Assembly: GCF_021130785.1 (NCBI RefSeq)
Contig: NC_060207.1
Coordinates: 191,850,001 to 191,914,000, forward strand
DNA length: 64,000 nucleotides
Direction of reading: 5' to 3'
Source: Homalodisca vitripennis
Lineage: Eukaryota > Arthropoda > Insecta > Hemiptera > Cicadellidae
Shown piece by piece: positions 1 through 15,648 of this stretch. Both the position numbers and the translations under genes were made by a program. The first letter of the stretch is position 1. Every line of letters begins with the position of its first letter. Below the pieces are notes generated by a model that was not told the DNA's origin, did no database searches, and saw only the letters and a list, made by a program, of their open reading frames with translations.

Positions 1-757
1 CTCTTTTACCATGCAACTGTTTCAATAACAAAAAGAACGCACAATAATGTTTTGCTTTTATCTTTTGAGTAATACTTAGGTCAATTATAGTAGTAAGTTT
101 ACTACAAATCATGTTTCTTATCATTTAAATTGTTTGACCTCCACATGTGGTGGGTTATCAAAAAACGCGAAAAGTATAATGTTTAGAAGCTTTGACTTCA
201 TCAAGAAACAGTGTCTCATCAAAATTTCAATTTCAAGTGGAACAAACCGGGAACCTCAAAGTATGACGCCGGAGGTTTATTATAGTTGTAAATCAGGTAA
301 TACAGAGTCCAGAGCTCATCAAGGGACCGGGTTTATTATCCATAACCAGGTCGGGTTTATGGATACAACGCGTCCAAACCGCTTCATTGTCCTACAGGAC
401 CGGGAGCGAATCACAAGGCGACTAACGATCCTACAGGAAACGTACGAATCAGCGAAACTACCCCTAGACATGAAACGATCGTCAGAAAATGTTGATTTGT
501 GATTACGCCCGTAGTGCTATCTGTGGGTGAAAGCTGCAACTAAGACCTCGAAAATGGATCGGGAAGAGAGTAGGATAGAGTTTGTGCGTGGAAGTAGAGG
601 GCGCCCCTAGATGGATGTATGGACGCACTGAGGGGGTGGTGAAGGAAGGGTGAAAAAGTTTCCACCATGGATTGGTTCCCGTCGTTCCCACCCGACAAAT
701 GAGAGCGCGTCTGGTCAATACCTCTCTCCTCCATGTCGTATGTTCGCACACGACACG

Positions 758-761
<4 letters not shown>
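1..761. other. Spacer with GC-richer patch, no gene recognised
   Basis: Positions 130-720 are richer in GC than the surrounding spacer. The patch contains a 122-codon open frame on the plus strand (134-502) that resembles no family I know, and no convincing splice sites bound it. A small inverted repeat (tatccataa / tttatggata) lies near 337-365. The patch could be a conserved non-coding element or an unrecognised exon. Confidence 0.3.

Positions 762-810
<49 letters not shown>
762..810. repeat. (CA)n microsatellite
   Basis: About 24 perfect CA units. The four open frames that cross it (503-944, both strands) translate into poly-TH or poly-VC and are artefacts of the repeat. Confidence 0.97.
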
Positions 811-813
<3 letters not shown>

Positions 814-1460
814 TTACATTTACACGTGCATCTAGATACGATCTGAGCGTCCACATCACTCGGCGGACATTTTTCAAACTTCAATGTCAAAGTTTGGACT
901 TCATTTTTCAGCTTCTCCACAAGATCGCACCACTGGTTCTATAATCTGAGGTTTGAACCGTGGGTTCAAGTAAGGTGTACCTGGTGTTATAACTTTTAAT
1001 TAGAGCTGTGTGAAGTTAGTTAGGTTACATTATACAACTAAATAACATCATTAATTTACAATTTATGCCAGTATTATTTTATATTTCTCATTTTAAGCAC
1101 ACGTGTTTTGATAGTATATTTCAACTTACTCAAAATAAACTTTAAAACTATATTGAAATCTACAGTGGTAACATTTTATGCGGAAATTTTACATATAAAG
1201 TTCCGTAGCCATAAGAAACGTTTTTATAAAGCTTGAATGATAACTTGATACTTATTTGTAATTTTCATTACACAATAAAATATCTGCAATGCACTACCCA
1301 TTACTTAAATTCACAATAGCAATAAATATATACTTACAGCAATGGTGCAACTGTTTCACTTTAAAGGGGGATTAATAGCAAGTTATTTGCTATATATTGC
1401 ATACAAAAAAATGAGACATGTTTCATATACAAGGTAGGAGTACACCACAAAACTTGTTTT
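811..1460. other. AT-rich spacer, nothing recognised
   Basis: No open frame, splice-site pair or repeat stands out on either strand. Confidence 0.5.
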
Positions 1461-1464
1461 CATT

Positions 1465-1735
1465 TCCAGGCTTCGTTAAAGTTGCAAGTAATATGTCTAG
1501 CCCAAAGCTCATTTCATTCTCGAGGTGTCCTGAAGACAGATAGACAGTCAAACAATGAAGATGAAAAGATTTTGTGCACCCCCAACAGACAAGAGAAAAT
1601 GTGCCTGCCTGTGGATTGCCTTCCATGACATTCAGCTAAATTCCATGGATGGACATGTATCATCATAGAACTCATTCTTTTAAGTAGAAATGCAATTTTA
1701 TGCACAAATTTTTTCTCAAGATATCATGCCACATA
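1465..1735 (+). repeat. Diverged dispersed repeat related to the 180-bp module
   Basis: The stretch from about 1631 (ttcagctaaattccatggat) through 'catcatagaactcattctttt' to 'ctcaagatatcatgcc' matches, base by base with many substitutions, the reverse complement of 38520-38690 and the 180-bp module of 19097-19835. The upstream part, 1468-1560 (ggcttcgttaaagttgcaag, then agacagatagacag), resembles 15050-15115. This is an old copy; the minus-strand open frames through it are chance. Confidence 0.55.
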
Positions 1736-2739
1736 AACATTAAATGATCGATATGTTAGGTATTGGCAAACCTATTTCTATTTACGTACATTCGTAAATG
1801 GAAATGGAAAGCGTAATTATAGTTATTAGCCCCTGAGTCATCTTAAATACTTATTATTTATTTTCACTTTATTGATTAGAGAATTCAATTCAATCTCTTG
1901 CATACACAGTAATATTAAACCAGCATCTCTGCCATTATAATGTATTAAATACTAACAAGCAGGCATCTGGATGATATTGACATTTTCGAGAGAAGAGGAT
2001 GGATTTAAAGTCTCCGAGAGGGTAAAGATCCAACAAAAACCAGCGTCCCAACCCTTGTCAAGTCCTTGGCAGTCCTGCTCTGCTTTTCTCATTACGAAAC
2101 TAATTTAAAAGTTACCACCAAATTTCCTGTTTCTGAAATGTAGTCTTTGCCACGTCCTTTCTCAGAAAACATTGAAAGTTATTAGAGACAGTAATAAAGT
2201 CTCGGGCTAAAAAGATCTTTTTATGGACTTGTTTTGTAAAACTGCCATGCACTCAATGTTATGTTTATATGAGCTCATGATAATGTTTATGTTATAGATG
2301 TTAATTTAACATTACTACGAAACTTTTGTGGTTATGAAAAGTATTTTAAAAGAAGAATTCTGGAAGGCCTTTTTTATTTAAAGTTAAACGTGTATATAAA
2401 ATTTATTCTCAAAATCTGTCAATATGTTTTTATGACAAAATCAATCGGCATAATCACGGAATCAGCTGTAAATAAATAAAATGCTCTAAATTAATCTTCA
2501 AAATTTATGTTTATTACACTAATAAAAGTCAAACACGTTTATGTTAAACTTTGGCAAAAAAATATTAATATCTAAGAACATTTTCCATTAAAATCGGAAG
2601 CATTTTCAATTACATAGATAAACGTGATATTATTATACGTACATTTCGGTCCATGCAGTTTTAATTGTGAATTTCTTTTAGATTAAAAACAATATAAATA
2701 AATATTTTATCAAATTCATCCCATTTACGATATTCACAC
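1736..2739. other. AT-rich spacer, nothing recognised
   Basis: Only short open frames occur. A purine-rich patch near 1990-2060 and AT-rich sequence elsewhere show no repeat or exon structure. Confidence 0.5.
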
Positions 2740-2850
2740 TCTTTACGGCGCGACGCCTTCAGCCTATGACCACCACGCGTAGCATAACTGTAATTAGATT
2801 GCATTGAGATGTATAAATGAAGCCAGGCGCTACGGCATTACAAAAACTGG
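2740..2850. promoter_or_regulatory. Possible conserved non-coding element
   Basis: A short GC-richer island in AT-rich surroundings. It contains homeodomain-type TAATTAGA (2800s), a 'gcgcgacgcc' patch and 'ccaggcgctacggc'. No frame is open for more than a few codons, so a regulatory or conserved element is more likely than an exon. Judged on composition and motifs only. Confidence 0.25.
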
Positions 2851-4590
2851 GTGGAGAGTCTTCTCAATCCAATAAGGAAAATATTCGTCTCTCATTTTCC
2901 TTTTGGATAGTTTTATTTCTGATTTAGTCTAATTTCTTTCCATATATTGTTATGTTTAATTGCTTGCTCATCCTAGAGTTGTACTGTTTTATCACTACTA
3001 TCTGTGTATGGAATTCAAATTTAAATGTCTAAGCTACAGAAGCAACACTTAACATAAAAACTACATTTTTATTCCATTAATTTATTTGTTATAACGTGAG
3101 CCATCTCAATTTATATCAACGAACTGTGTTATAAGATTACATATAATCTATAATCCATGGAGCTCTCAACATATGGTCTACACATAAAAGATCAGAACCT
3201 TATTTTATATACTCGTACAAAACCATTCCCTTTCAAAACCTCGAACTACTTCTATTATAAAACTTTAAGGACTACGTTTGTAAAACTGTGTCAAAGTTAA
3301 AAGCTGTTCGAAATTTCTGAAACCGTTTCATTTTTATCCTATGGAGGTTGTTCCAAAATATTGTAACACTGAAATATTATTAACATTAACATTTTAACAT
3401 ATTTTAGAAACTTGTCATGAGATTTATCCTTCTCAGCATTTAATACTATTTTTATACGTTAACTACTAAATAATATACACCTCAACTGCAATATTTTCAT
3501 TTGATTTTTGTTTTGTTTTTTATGCAATGTCTTTAAGAAGACAACTAAATCAAGTGTTTAGACCTGTTATTTTGTAAAATTTACAGGCTACTAATAGAGC
3601 CCTCAACCATATGTAACCAAGCCTTAAAGGACTTCTTCCATAAGGGTATAACAACCACTGTTTTGCAGTCTTTTCGGTAGGATTCTTACTTGATAATTTT
3701 TGCCCTGATAAATTTTCTGGATGCTCTTGGATGATTGAATATACCATTTTCCCAAATGCTATGAAGCTTTTGACCAGGCCACAAGAATGTTCTAGATTTA
3801 ATTTCTTAAAACTCTTCCAATTCTTGTGTATGTTTTTTAGTCATATAACATTTATAGAATATAATAGATATTTCATAAAATTCATAGATCATATACTCTT
3901 GTAATTTAAGCTTGAAACTGTATAAGTATAATCAACAAGCAAATATAATGCAAATCTGAATTTTAAGGGTTAAATTGAATAGATATATTCTGCTAAAGAT
4001 AATCAGTAGAGTGTTTTTGGAAACACATATTTATTTGCTAAATGTACAATTATAGTCGAATGAGATAAAGCAAAAACCATATGTTCTTGCAGCTACGCCT
4101 TTAAAATACTGACAAATAAAAGCTTCCAAAAAGGGTCATCGGGGATCCTATGTAAAACCTAGAGTAGATCCAAGCATTCAATGTTCCAAAAAGATTTCAC
4201 TTCTGGCTGGCTTAAAACATTGGTCTTTTGGTGTGTAGCAAAAACTGGTCACTTACATTTAATAAACCCTATAGATTTATAAGGGTCGTAACACATCACT
4301 AACCGCAAATATCAAAATATTGTACTCAAAGGTTAATCTACGAGTATAAATATGGTTTACTGGGGAGGACGACTGTTAGAGTGGGTGGAGTTCCCTTTGA
4401 TTTCAAATAGTTTTATTCAAAAAATGTGACATACATAGTTTTTACACATCCCATGCAACTCCCAGGTTGCGGTCCATTGTAATACTACATACTTTTTACT
4501 ACGTACGATTTTTTTTGTTTTCATTTTTTATCTGTCATGGGTGATTTGAGATAGTGAATAATTATCCTTACATCTAATCTCACATCACTG
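2851..4590. other. AT-rich spacer, no supported gene
   Basis: A 65-codon minus-strand frame at 3550-3747 resembles no family I know and has no splice signals of note. The rest is AT-rich, with no tandem or inverted repeats seen. Confidence 0.45.
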
Positions 4591-4799
4591 CTACAGGCCA
4601 GCAATCATGTGACCTTCAATAGGATCTTTATTTGGAATTCCTCCCGGAACAGTAAAATGTCTACAGGCATCATTGAAATCAGTGAAGATTAATTAGCAAA
4701 TGCAACATCTTCTTGAACATACGACCCATACATACATCAACCCATTGAAAAACACAGCTCCTGCAGAGCCTTTCAGTATAATTCGTGATAGTTCATCAG
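4591..4799 (-). pseudogene. Possible coding relic, family unknown
   Basis: Read on the minus strand from a splice-acceptor-like 'ttgtgttgcag' ending at 4800, one frame stays open apart from a single TAA and ends at a TAG at 4591. It reads as protein-like segments such as GSAGAVFFNGLMYVW and, after the TAA, DACRHFTVPGGIPNKDP. The composition is richer than the flanks and the residues look non-random, but I do not recognise the family. If real, it is a broken exon or a retrocopy fragment; chance is a fair alternative. Confidence 0.2.
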
Positions 4800-4804
4800 C
4801 TGCA

Positions 4805-8924
<4,120 letters not shown>

Positions 8925-9006
<82 letters not shown>
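8925..9006. repeat. (TA)n microsatellite
   Basis: About 41 perfect TA units, immediately upstream of the SINE-body fragment starting at 9008. Confidence 0.97.
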
Positions 9007-9007
<1 letters not shown>

Positions 9008-9102
9008 TTGTCCCGAAAGAGCAAGTACTTTTTGTGATTCAATGTTTGTTAAAATTAAATTCGGCAACTACGATTTATACAAATTTAATTTATACATATA
9101 TT

Positions 9103-9107
<5 letters not shown>
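9008..9107 (+). mobile_element. SINE fragment (3' part of tRNA head plus body)
   Basis: 'gtcccgaaagagcaagtact' matches the 3' end of the tRNA-like head at 29420-29437 (gtcccggcggagcaagaact). It is followed by 'tttttgtgattcaatgtttg', then 'attcggcaactacgatttatac' and 'aaatttaatttatacatata', a body shared with 10925-10997 and partly with 29187-29250. The 5' part of the head is replaced by a TA run and the 3' end runs into a GT run. The copy is 5'-truncated. Confidence 0.6.
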
Positions 9108-9145
<38 letters not shown>

Positions 9146-9162
9146 TGCGCGCGCGCGCGCGC
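9108..9162. repeat. (GT)n then (GC)n microsatellite
   Basis: GT units to 9142, a short 'ttgt' interruption, then an 8-unit alternating GC run to 9162. It forms the 3' tail of the SINE fragment. The 95-codon frame at 8878-9165 is a translation of these repeats. Confidence 0.95.
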
Positions 9163-9940
9163 TAACTCTATTATTACACACAATATTATGCAAAATAGTA
9201 AGTAATTGTTGAAGGTTTATAAAAATATTTCTTTGGGTAAACTTGTACTGTTCAAATTAAGCATTAGTACACTGAAAATAGGTTTACTATCTTCAGCACT
9301 AATTATGCCCATTTAAGACATGTAATGTTCCGATTCACTGGAAGGGGGAAATTTAGTAATCAAGTAGGGACTGTTATATTATAAATATAAATAAATATAA
9401 CCTAATAACTTAAGCTAGCAATATTAGCCAAATGAGGACTGTTATTACAGTAATATTATTATTTAAAATGTACTCAAAAATTAATCTTTACAATTTAATC
9501 TAAATCTTTGATATCAATTATAGAGAACTTTAAAAAAAATATTATCTGTAAACCAGGTCTAAACTAGTTAATTGTAAAGATGTATACGTTTATGATGTAT
9601 GACTCCTAAACTGGGGTCCAAACGAGGACCTCCGTGCGGATGGTTAGTTGTGACGCTGGAAGGGGGATATTTGTGTAATCAGTGTTAGAAAAAAGCATCA
9701 ATCACGTTATTATGCACAATTAATTTATATGACATTTTATTGAAAACCGTTTGACCATTTTGTTTTGGTTCTCGTTCGTAAACAGTTGCACCAACATTTA
9801 CGAAACACTGTAGGGAGACAACACAAAGTGAAAAAGTAACTGGATGCGAATTGCATCGTTGTTTCATTGGCAAGCGCTCAACGCTGCTGTTATCGTTATG
9901 TTATTAATTTCCATTTTTGCCGTGTTTTACTACTAACTGG
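9163..9940. other. AT-rich spacer, nothing recognised
   Basis: A slightly GC-richer patch occurs at 9600-9680 and 9760-9900. Open frames at 9685-9873 and 9867-10064 resemble no known family. Confidence 0.4.
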
Positions 9941-10148
9941 CTTTGGTAGGGAAGGGGTACTACCTCCCTCCCTCCCCCCCACCCACCACCAAGCTCACGT
10001 GACAATACACAATCAATGGCCTGTCACCAATGAACCCTATCGGCCGCCCCCACAAATATACTAATTGTTGCTTTACATAGCTACATGATACTGACCCTGG
10101 TGCCCCAGTGTGTCTTGTGAGACGGTTCGCCGAGGATATCCTGTCAAG
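9941..10148 (+). promoter_or_regulatory. Candidate promoter/leader exon ending in a donor
   Basis: A compact GC-richer block: a pyrimidine/C-rich stretch (9961-9990), an E-box CACGTGAC near 9997, then GC-rich unique sequence that ends 'ctgtcaag' followed by gtaaag, a near-consensus 5' splice site with the boundary at 10148. The only ATG-led plus frame close to the donor (from about 10085) stops after 11 codons, so any exon would be untranslated leader. No TATA box is clear. The reading is based on composition plus donor quality. Confidence 0.3.
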
Positions 10149-10924
10149 GTAAAGCGGAATTCTATTAATAAGTCGCATATCGATTAGGTTTATTGTAGCT
10201 GAGTAATATATCCGATCTTAACAGTTCTTATTTTATAGAGTTAACAGCAAGAAAATGTAGTGTTTGTTTTTAATACATTATAGGGATTGAATTCATAAAA
10301 GTCTCATTGTTACTTTACTTAAATTTATGAAAGAAATTCCGTATAGCTTTACTGTTATGATAAATATAGTCCAATGATGTATTCTCTATATTACAATTGC
10401 ATTGAGAATATCTACTAGCACAACTTATAATGAAATTATATTTCTTAGATCTGTATTTTGTTAGAAAATATAACATTGAACAAATATTTTGTGGTTATGT
10501 ATTAAGCAATGTTCTAAAATGTATACGAAACGTTACTTTCATGTGTGGATCTTATACATTAATATTTTTTATACAGTGAATAGTTTTCAGCGGAAATGTG
10601 TATTTTGCTCGATGGAGTTTTAATGAATCATACCATTATTGTGAAAGTTTATGGCAAACATTTACTATTGTAATGGTTTCCAATTATTAGTTTTAACTAA
10701 TTAACACATATTCAGTAGATGTTACAAATGTTTCATTGAAGAATATGTTTTAAAAAGTATAATATAATATATTAGTGTCATAACAAGGTTTATTTGATAT
10801 TGTATTACTTCATTATTTAGGTTCAATAACAAGGATCCTTATGTTTTAAGTCCTCTAGGTCAATAGAGTAATTTGGTATATATTTGCACTTACAGTGTTT
10901 GTCTAGTCAAGTTTAAATATAAAC
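10149..10924. other. AT-rich spacer, nothing recognised
   Basis: No frame, repeat or signal worth naming. Confidence 0.5.
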
Positions 10925-10994
10925 TTGTGATTAAATGTTTATTAAAATTAAATTCGGCAATTGCCATTAATACTAATTTAATTTATACATATAT

Positions 10995-10997
<3 letters not shown>
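10925..10997 (+). mobile_element. SINE body fragment
   Basis: 'cttgtgattaaatgtttatt', 'attcggcaattgccattaat' and 'ctaatttaatttatacatat' match the body of the copy at 9030-9100. It lacks any tRNA-like head and ends directly in a long GT run, as the 9-kb copy does. Confidence 0.6.

Positions 10998-11081
<84 letters not shown>
10998..11081. repeat. (GT)n microsatellite
   Basis: About 42 perfect GT units forming the tail of the SINE fragment. Frames at 10873-11324 on both strands are repeat translations with chance extensions. Confidence 0.97.
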
Positions 11082-11085
<4 letters not shown>

Positions 11086-12270
11086 CAATTTTTCCTCCAC
11101 TTACACTTATTTACTAGACTAATTTTGGGACTGAGCAAGGCACAGAATATCTTGCAATTGAACAAATCTGATGAGGGGCTCTTGAATCCCAATGTTGACA
11201 ATAAAAACCTGCATGTTATAAACCAGTTTGTCAATATAAAGCATGTGTGTATGTAATTTTCATGCCAGTATATTGAATAATGAGTCACAGAGGCTAATTG
11301 TGTTATTAAAGTGCACTTTTTCATGTCACTAACTTAAGGTTTTAGCGATGCATGGTTGCCTGTTTCTGAACATAGCTGCTTCGCAGCTTAAATTGAACTT
11401 TAAAACCGTTTATGCCTCTTTGATTACTCAGAGGCAGTCATATTAATTTCAGTAGGAAAACAACATGATCTGCAGAAGCTGTCCTTGTGCTAACATGAGA
11501 TAATTTGGAGAGTAAATGTTATGGATGAATCCCAACATTTAAAATCATTCTATTTCTCATTCATTCATCATTCTGTGCACCTAATTCAGTTTTTGTGCTG
11601 GCACTGTTTATTATGAAGAAAGTGTGTGCTTTCATTCAAGATGTAAATGATTAAATCTTCTAAAATGAGAAATTTCTTATGGTTTACGTTCCTGGGTAAC
11701 ATTGACAAGTCATATTTGTTAAACGTAAATATATTACAATTTTTAAATTATTAATATCTACATCGACTGTTTCCCTCCAGTTTTAAAAATATACATTGGT
11801 AGGAGACCTAACCAACTCAACATCAAAAATGAACAAGAAATGCAACAAATAAAATTGCATTTAAAGTCGTTCAAGTTACTTCAAGATGCAGTTCTTTCTC
11901 AGCCATTAATTTGTAACGCCATTGAAAACTCCTCCGATTTGAACGTTAGTAATAATGTAAAAGATAATTAAATCGAAAAGTTCAAATTAATGATAGTAGA
12001 ACATTACTGGCAATAAAATAAATTATTATTTATAACTGTAATTATTCATTAGTACTAATTCCTTCGATTTAAATCTACATTCTAATAAATAATTATAATA
12101 AGTAATTGGAATAATAGTTCTTGTGTTGATGATTCCAAGCCGTCTGATGTCTGTTATTGTAATTGGAAGGAATTCCTACCTCATTGCGTATTCTACCTAC
12201 TGCTTCAAGTCTTCAAGTCATATCGGAAAAGCTAAAAAACACGTACGCTAATACGTACGTTTCTTTAGTC
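11082..12270. other. Unique AT-rich spacer
   Basis: No gene or repeat was recognised. 'acgctaatacgtacgt' near 12244 is a short palindromic patch just outside the 3' end of the retrotransposon. Confidence 0.45.
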
Positions 12271-13285
12271 TGTATCAGAATCAGAAATTAGAATCAGAAA
12301 TAATTTATTACGTTAATAACATAAAGTTACATGAAATAAGTCATAGATAAAATAGTAGATAAATATAATAATAATTAAATAAAATCAACAATCAAATAGT
12401 CAACATAGGTTATTTCACATGTTTGTGCGATCTGACAGGAATTCTTGAACAGAATACGGACATTCTTCAAGCAAAATAGTTTTAACGTTTTTTAGAAAAC
12501 TTTGTGAGCTGGTTATGTTTTTCAGGTGCCGAGGCAGCGCATTATAGAGCGATAGAGCTGAATAGTGCATGCCCCTTTCAAAAATTGTCAATCTAAGGAT
12601 CGGGTAGACCATATTACCCCTGTGGCGGGTATTGTACTGATGATTAAAAGTGTTCTCTGCAAAAAGATGTGGGTTTATTTTTGAAGAAAGTCAAAACTTC
12701 AAGTACATAGATACTTGGAACAGTGAGGAGATTCAGTTGCTGAAAAAAGGGCTTACAGTGAGCACGATTACCCGCTGGAGACATAATGCGAACAATTCTT
12801 TTTTGGAATCTAAATACCCTTAAAATTTCACTAGAAGATCCCCAGAATCCAATAGCGTATTTCAGTCTACTGGATACATAAGCATAGTAAATTTGAACGA
12901 TAGTTTCTTTACCAACTGCAGGCATTAAAACTCGAAAAGCAAAGGTAATTGAAGACAGCTTTGAGCATAGCGTATCTATATTTTTAGACCAGTTGAGCTT
13001 GTAATCAATGACAACACCAAGAAGAGAGGCAGACTCTGATGGGTTGATACCATTTACGCTGAAACCCGCTATATCACGGAAAGTTGGTGATAAAACCATG
13101 ATTTTAGTTTTTTCTTCATTCAAGAGGAGACCATTTGACTCAAACCACTTATTCAAGCTGACATACGACTGATTCATAATAATATCGAGGCTGTGAATAT
13201 CACGAAAAGAAGATAGAGCAGTTGTGTCATCCGCATAACAAACAATGTCTGATTTCATATTGGAAGGAAGGTCGTTTAATTATAA
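12271..13285 (-). mobile_element. 5'-truncated non-LTR retrotransposon
   Basis: Minus-strand remnant of a LINE. It enters within the reverse transcriptase at an NDLPSNM segment just before the YADD box, runs through the rest of the RT and C-terminal domain, then a short AT-rich 3' UTR, and ends in small TTCTGATTCT-type repeats (12271-12300) after an AATAAAT stretch. Upstream of NDLP the frame meets a stop almost at once, so the 5' truncation lies near 13275-13285. 5' truncation and a simple-repeat 3' end are typical of non-LTR elements of the CR1/Jockey/I groups; I cannot assign the clade. No clear target-site duplication was found by eye. Confidence 0.8.
12415..13276 (-). pseudogene. Reverse transcriptase C-terminal half, frameshifted
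   Basis: In the intact element this enzyme would copy element RNA at a nicked target. The visible part starts at NDLPSNM (about 13276), followed by VCYADDTTAL: the YADD box carries the two adjacent catalytic aspartates of RT motif C. Next comes a thumb-type region (LNEEKTKIMVLSP, then LLGVVIDYKLNWSKNI), a hallmark order in LINE RTs. The first frame stops at 12644 (...FCREHF). Moving one frame, the sequence continues as NTFNHQYNTRHRGNMVYP and runs to a TGA at 12412-12414, ending RTNM. YNTR is a common C-terminal motif in these proteins, so a single frameshift near 12650-12665 breaks the gene. The endonuclease and the N-terminal RT motifs are absent, so this copy cannot act alone. Confidence 0.85.
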
Positions 13286-13470
13286 AGAAAATAAAAATGT
13301 TTAAAATGTTGTAAAAATTGTTAGTACACTAAAATGTTTGCCACACTTGAGATGCTGATTCCGTCGGATGAAATCCTGTGAAAAGAGAGAAGACTTCTAT
13401 TTCACTGGTACTCCAAGTTTCGATCTTACTGAATCTCTTCACGCATGTGTCGATCTTCGATTTCAATTAT
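13286..13470. other. Unique flank of the retrotransposon
   Basis: A 72-codon plus frame at 13368-13586 runs into the local duplication and resembles nothing known. Confidence 0.4.
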
Positions 13471-13703
13471 CAATACTACGACACAACTTCGGATTACATA
13501 AAACTTATAACAGCCTAAAATTAAAACAGCTGATTGTTGTGGCTCACAAACGGTGCTGTCACATAATGACACAGGATATTATTTAATTATCTATATTTCG
13601 ACACGACTTTCCAATTACATTTAAATTTAGTACACCTAAAATGAAAACAGCTAATTGTTGTGGCTCACAAACAGTGTCACATAATGACAGTGGAAATTGT
13701 TTA
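13471..13703 (+). repeat. Local direct duplication, ~115 bp x2
   Basis: Unit 1 (13471-13586) and unit 2 (13591-13703) share the order 'acgacac.actt', 'attacat', 'cctaaaat.aaaacagct.a' and 'ttgttgtggctcacaaac', then 'gtcacataatgaca'. The two units have diverged clearly, so this is an old tandem duplication or two halves of one repeat. Confidence 0.75.
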
Positions 13704-15045
13704 GTCCTTGGGTTTTAAAAGTGCATTATCTCCCTTACTTATCATCCAATATTCTTAAACTTAGTATCGTTGGATTTATAATTAATTTGTCATATATGTG
13801 ACATCTTTCCATGTGTCGTTTTCAAGACATTTACGTTTAAAGAATTAGGGAAATCGCCATTTTTAAATAAAGCTTCTAAAAGATTGAATTTTTTTATTTA
13901 ATTGGATCTTTAAATTTTAAAGGTATATAGCAAATTTTAACTTATTACAATAAGCCGTTCTCAGATTACGATTTGTTAAGTGATAAAAACAAAATGGCGG
14001 CTATTTGGGTAATTGTAGAGTTTTCAAAAGTTTCAATACGATATTTTGGTTTGCCTTTGGTACGGGAATTATACCTGAAAATATTGATAGAGAGTTCTGG
14101 AAGATCCTATATAATACGGTAAATTGTATAGATTAAATGTTAAATTATATATATTAAGTAATTTTAAAATACGAATATATTGTACTACACAAAGATAAAA
14201 TATAATTTCGTACTTTAAAATTAATGAAGTATGTAAACCTTATTTAGGTCATCCCAAATGAAGACGGAAACCAACGCAATAATAGGAAATATCGCTATGA
14301 AGCGCTTTCTTCTTGCGCCTTCATTCACGAAGACACTACTTCAAAGTTGCATATGCATTGCCTACCGAGCGCCGTGCATGGCCATGCGTCGCGTTTCGGA
14401 CTTAATCAACCACTTACAGAAAACTACATTGTGACTTACCTTATTCAAATTTCAATCTTTTACAGTATGAAGAAATTATGCGATAACTTTTTTAAATTAT
14501 TAAAAAAATGTTTTCATTTTGTTATCTTATTTAGAAAGGAATATTGCAATTAAAGCTATGGTACTGTTATACTCTTCATTAATTCACAGATTTGTATCCC
14601 TTGCTCTGGTGTCTTTCTTACCGTTGGCTTGCAGTCCTCATATTCTTAATATATACATATACTCCATAAAAACATACACTCTATCGCAAAATGGCCAACT
14701 AGATGAGAAAGTTATAGAAAGTCATTTCGCAAATTTACTCTCCATATCATAGAACTTCCAGAGAATTAGACCTATGACTTAATTTGTCGGCAACAAAATT
14801 TTTCATAAAACATAACATGCTTATAAAACTGTAGCTCTTGATTGCCATTTCCGGATTAAATAATCCGGAAACTTTCTCAAACAAGGATTATGGGGGAACA
14901 TGTAAAACGCAGAAATAACAGCAGATGGTATTAACCAACCTTACCAAATCGCTCGATCAAGACAGACTGTATCAAAAAACTTCTGACAAAGCCAAATTGG
15001 GTTGGAGAGATAAGATGGTAATTTATTGTACAAGGTAAAAGTAAC
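13704..15045. other. Spacer, probably with old repeat material
   Basis: A stretch with 'caaaatggcggctatttggg' (about 13990) has the feel of a dispersed repeat, but no second copy was found in this window. 14255-14400 is GC-richer with no good exon signals. Frames at 14347-14752 resemble no known protein. Confidence 0.3.
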
Positions 15046-15235
15046 AGGCTTCGCTGAGGTTACATGCGAAATTTCTATTCTATTCTAAAAGACAGGTAGA
15101 CAGAAAGACAATGAACGAATGTTGACATTATAGAACTCAGTCTTGTATTAATGAAGTTTAATAAAAACTTGCATGCCTACATATGCAATTTCTCTTGACA
15201 TATCTTGCCCATTGATAAATTTACATTTTTGTTAA
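15046..15235 (+). repeat. Diverged copy related to the 1.47-kb repeat
   Basis: 'ggcttcgctgaggttacatg' followed by 'aaaagacaggtagacagaaa' and 'tatagaactcagtcttgtat' through 'tgacatatcttgccc' parallels 1468-1735 in the same order and orientation, with heavy divergence. Confidence 0.4.
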
Positions 15236-15465
15236 ATAAATTGGGTTTCATATCAGTGTTGAAATAATAAAAGGCCTATTTATGATGTAATGCCCAGTTG
15301 ACATTAAGTAACTAGTACACATCAAAATAATGTATTTGTTGGAATAGTTAAGTTACATGTGTTAATATCTCACATTTTCGAATCTTGTTGGGTGTATTAA
15401 GTTAGTTTACAAATTTGTTAATTCTACTATTTTCTTTTGTTGCAATCACGGTTATCCATAAGACT

Positions 15466-15648
15466 AACGCAAATAGGTTCGATAATGCTAAGCCAAATCT
15501 TATTGATATGCATTATTATCAAACTCGGTGTTACTCATTAATTTTCTATATATCGTGCGGACAGATAGACAAACAGACTGACATACAGACCGAATTTATA
15601 TATTTCCAGCCCCACGGGTAATAGACTTTGCTAAATCTCGGCCAATAA
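15466..15648 (+). repeat. Single copy of the 180-bp module
   Basis: Opens with 'ataatgctaagccaaatctt', has the internal 'gacagatagacaaacagac' tract, then 'ccagccccacgggtaataga', and closes with 'tttgctaaatctcggccaat'. The start motif is repeated at the end, as in the tandem array at 19.1 kb. The 68-codon frame at 15415-15621 is chance. Confidence 0.6.

Noticed and set aside
134..502. 122-codon gene
   Set aside because: No known family, no splice signals at either end; kept only as a GC-richer patch.
503..944. Four overlapping open frames of 61-126 codons
   Set aside because: They translate the CA microsatellite into TH or VC runs and share no protein-like flanks.
10873..11324. 127- and 113-codon frames
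   Set aside because: They are translations of a GT run plus chance extensions in SINE-tail sequence.
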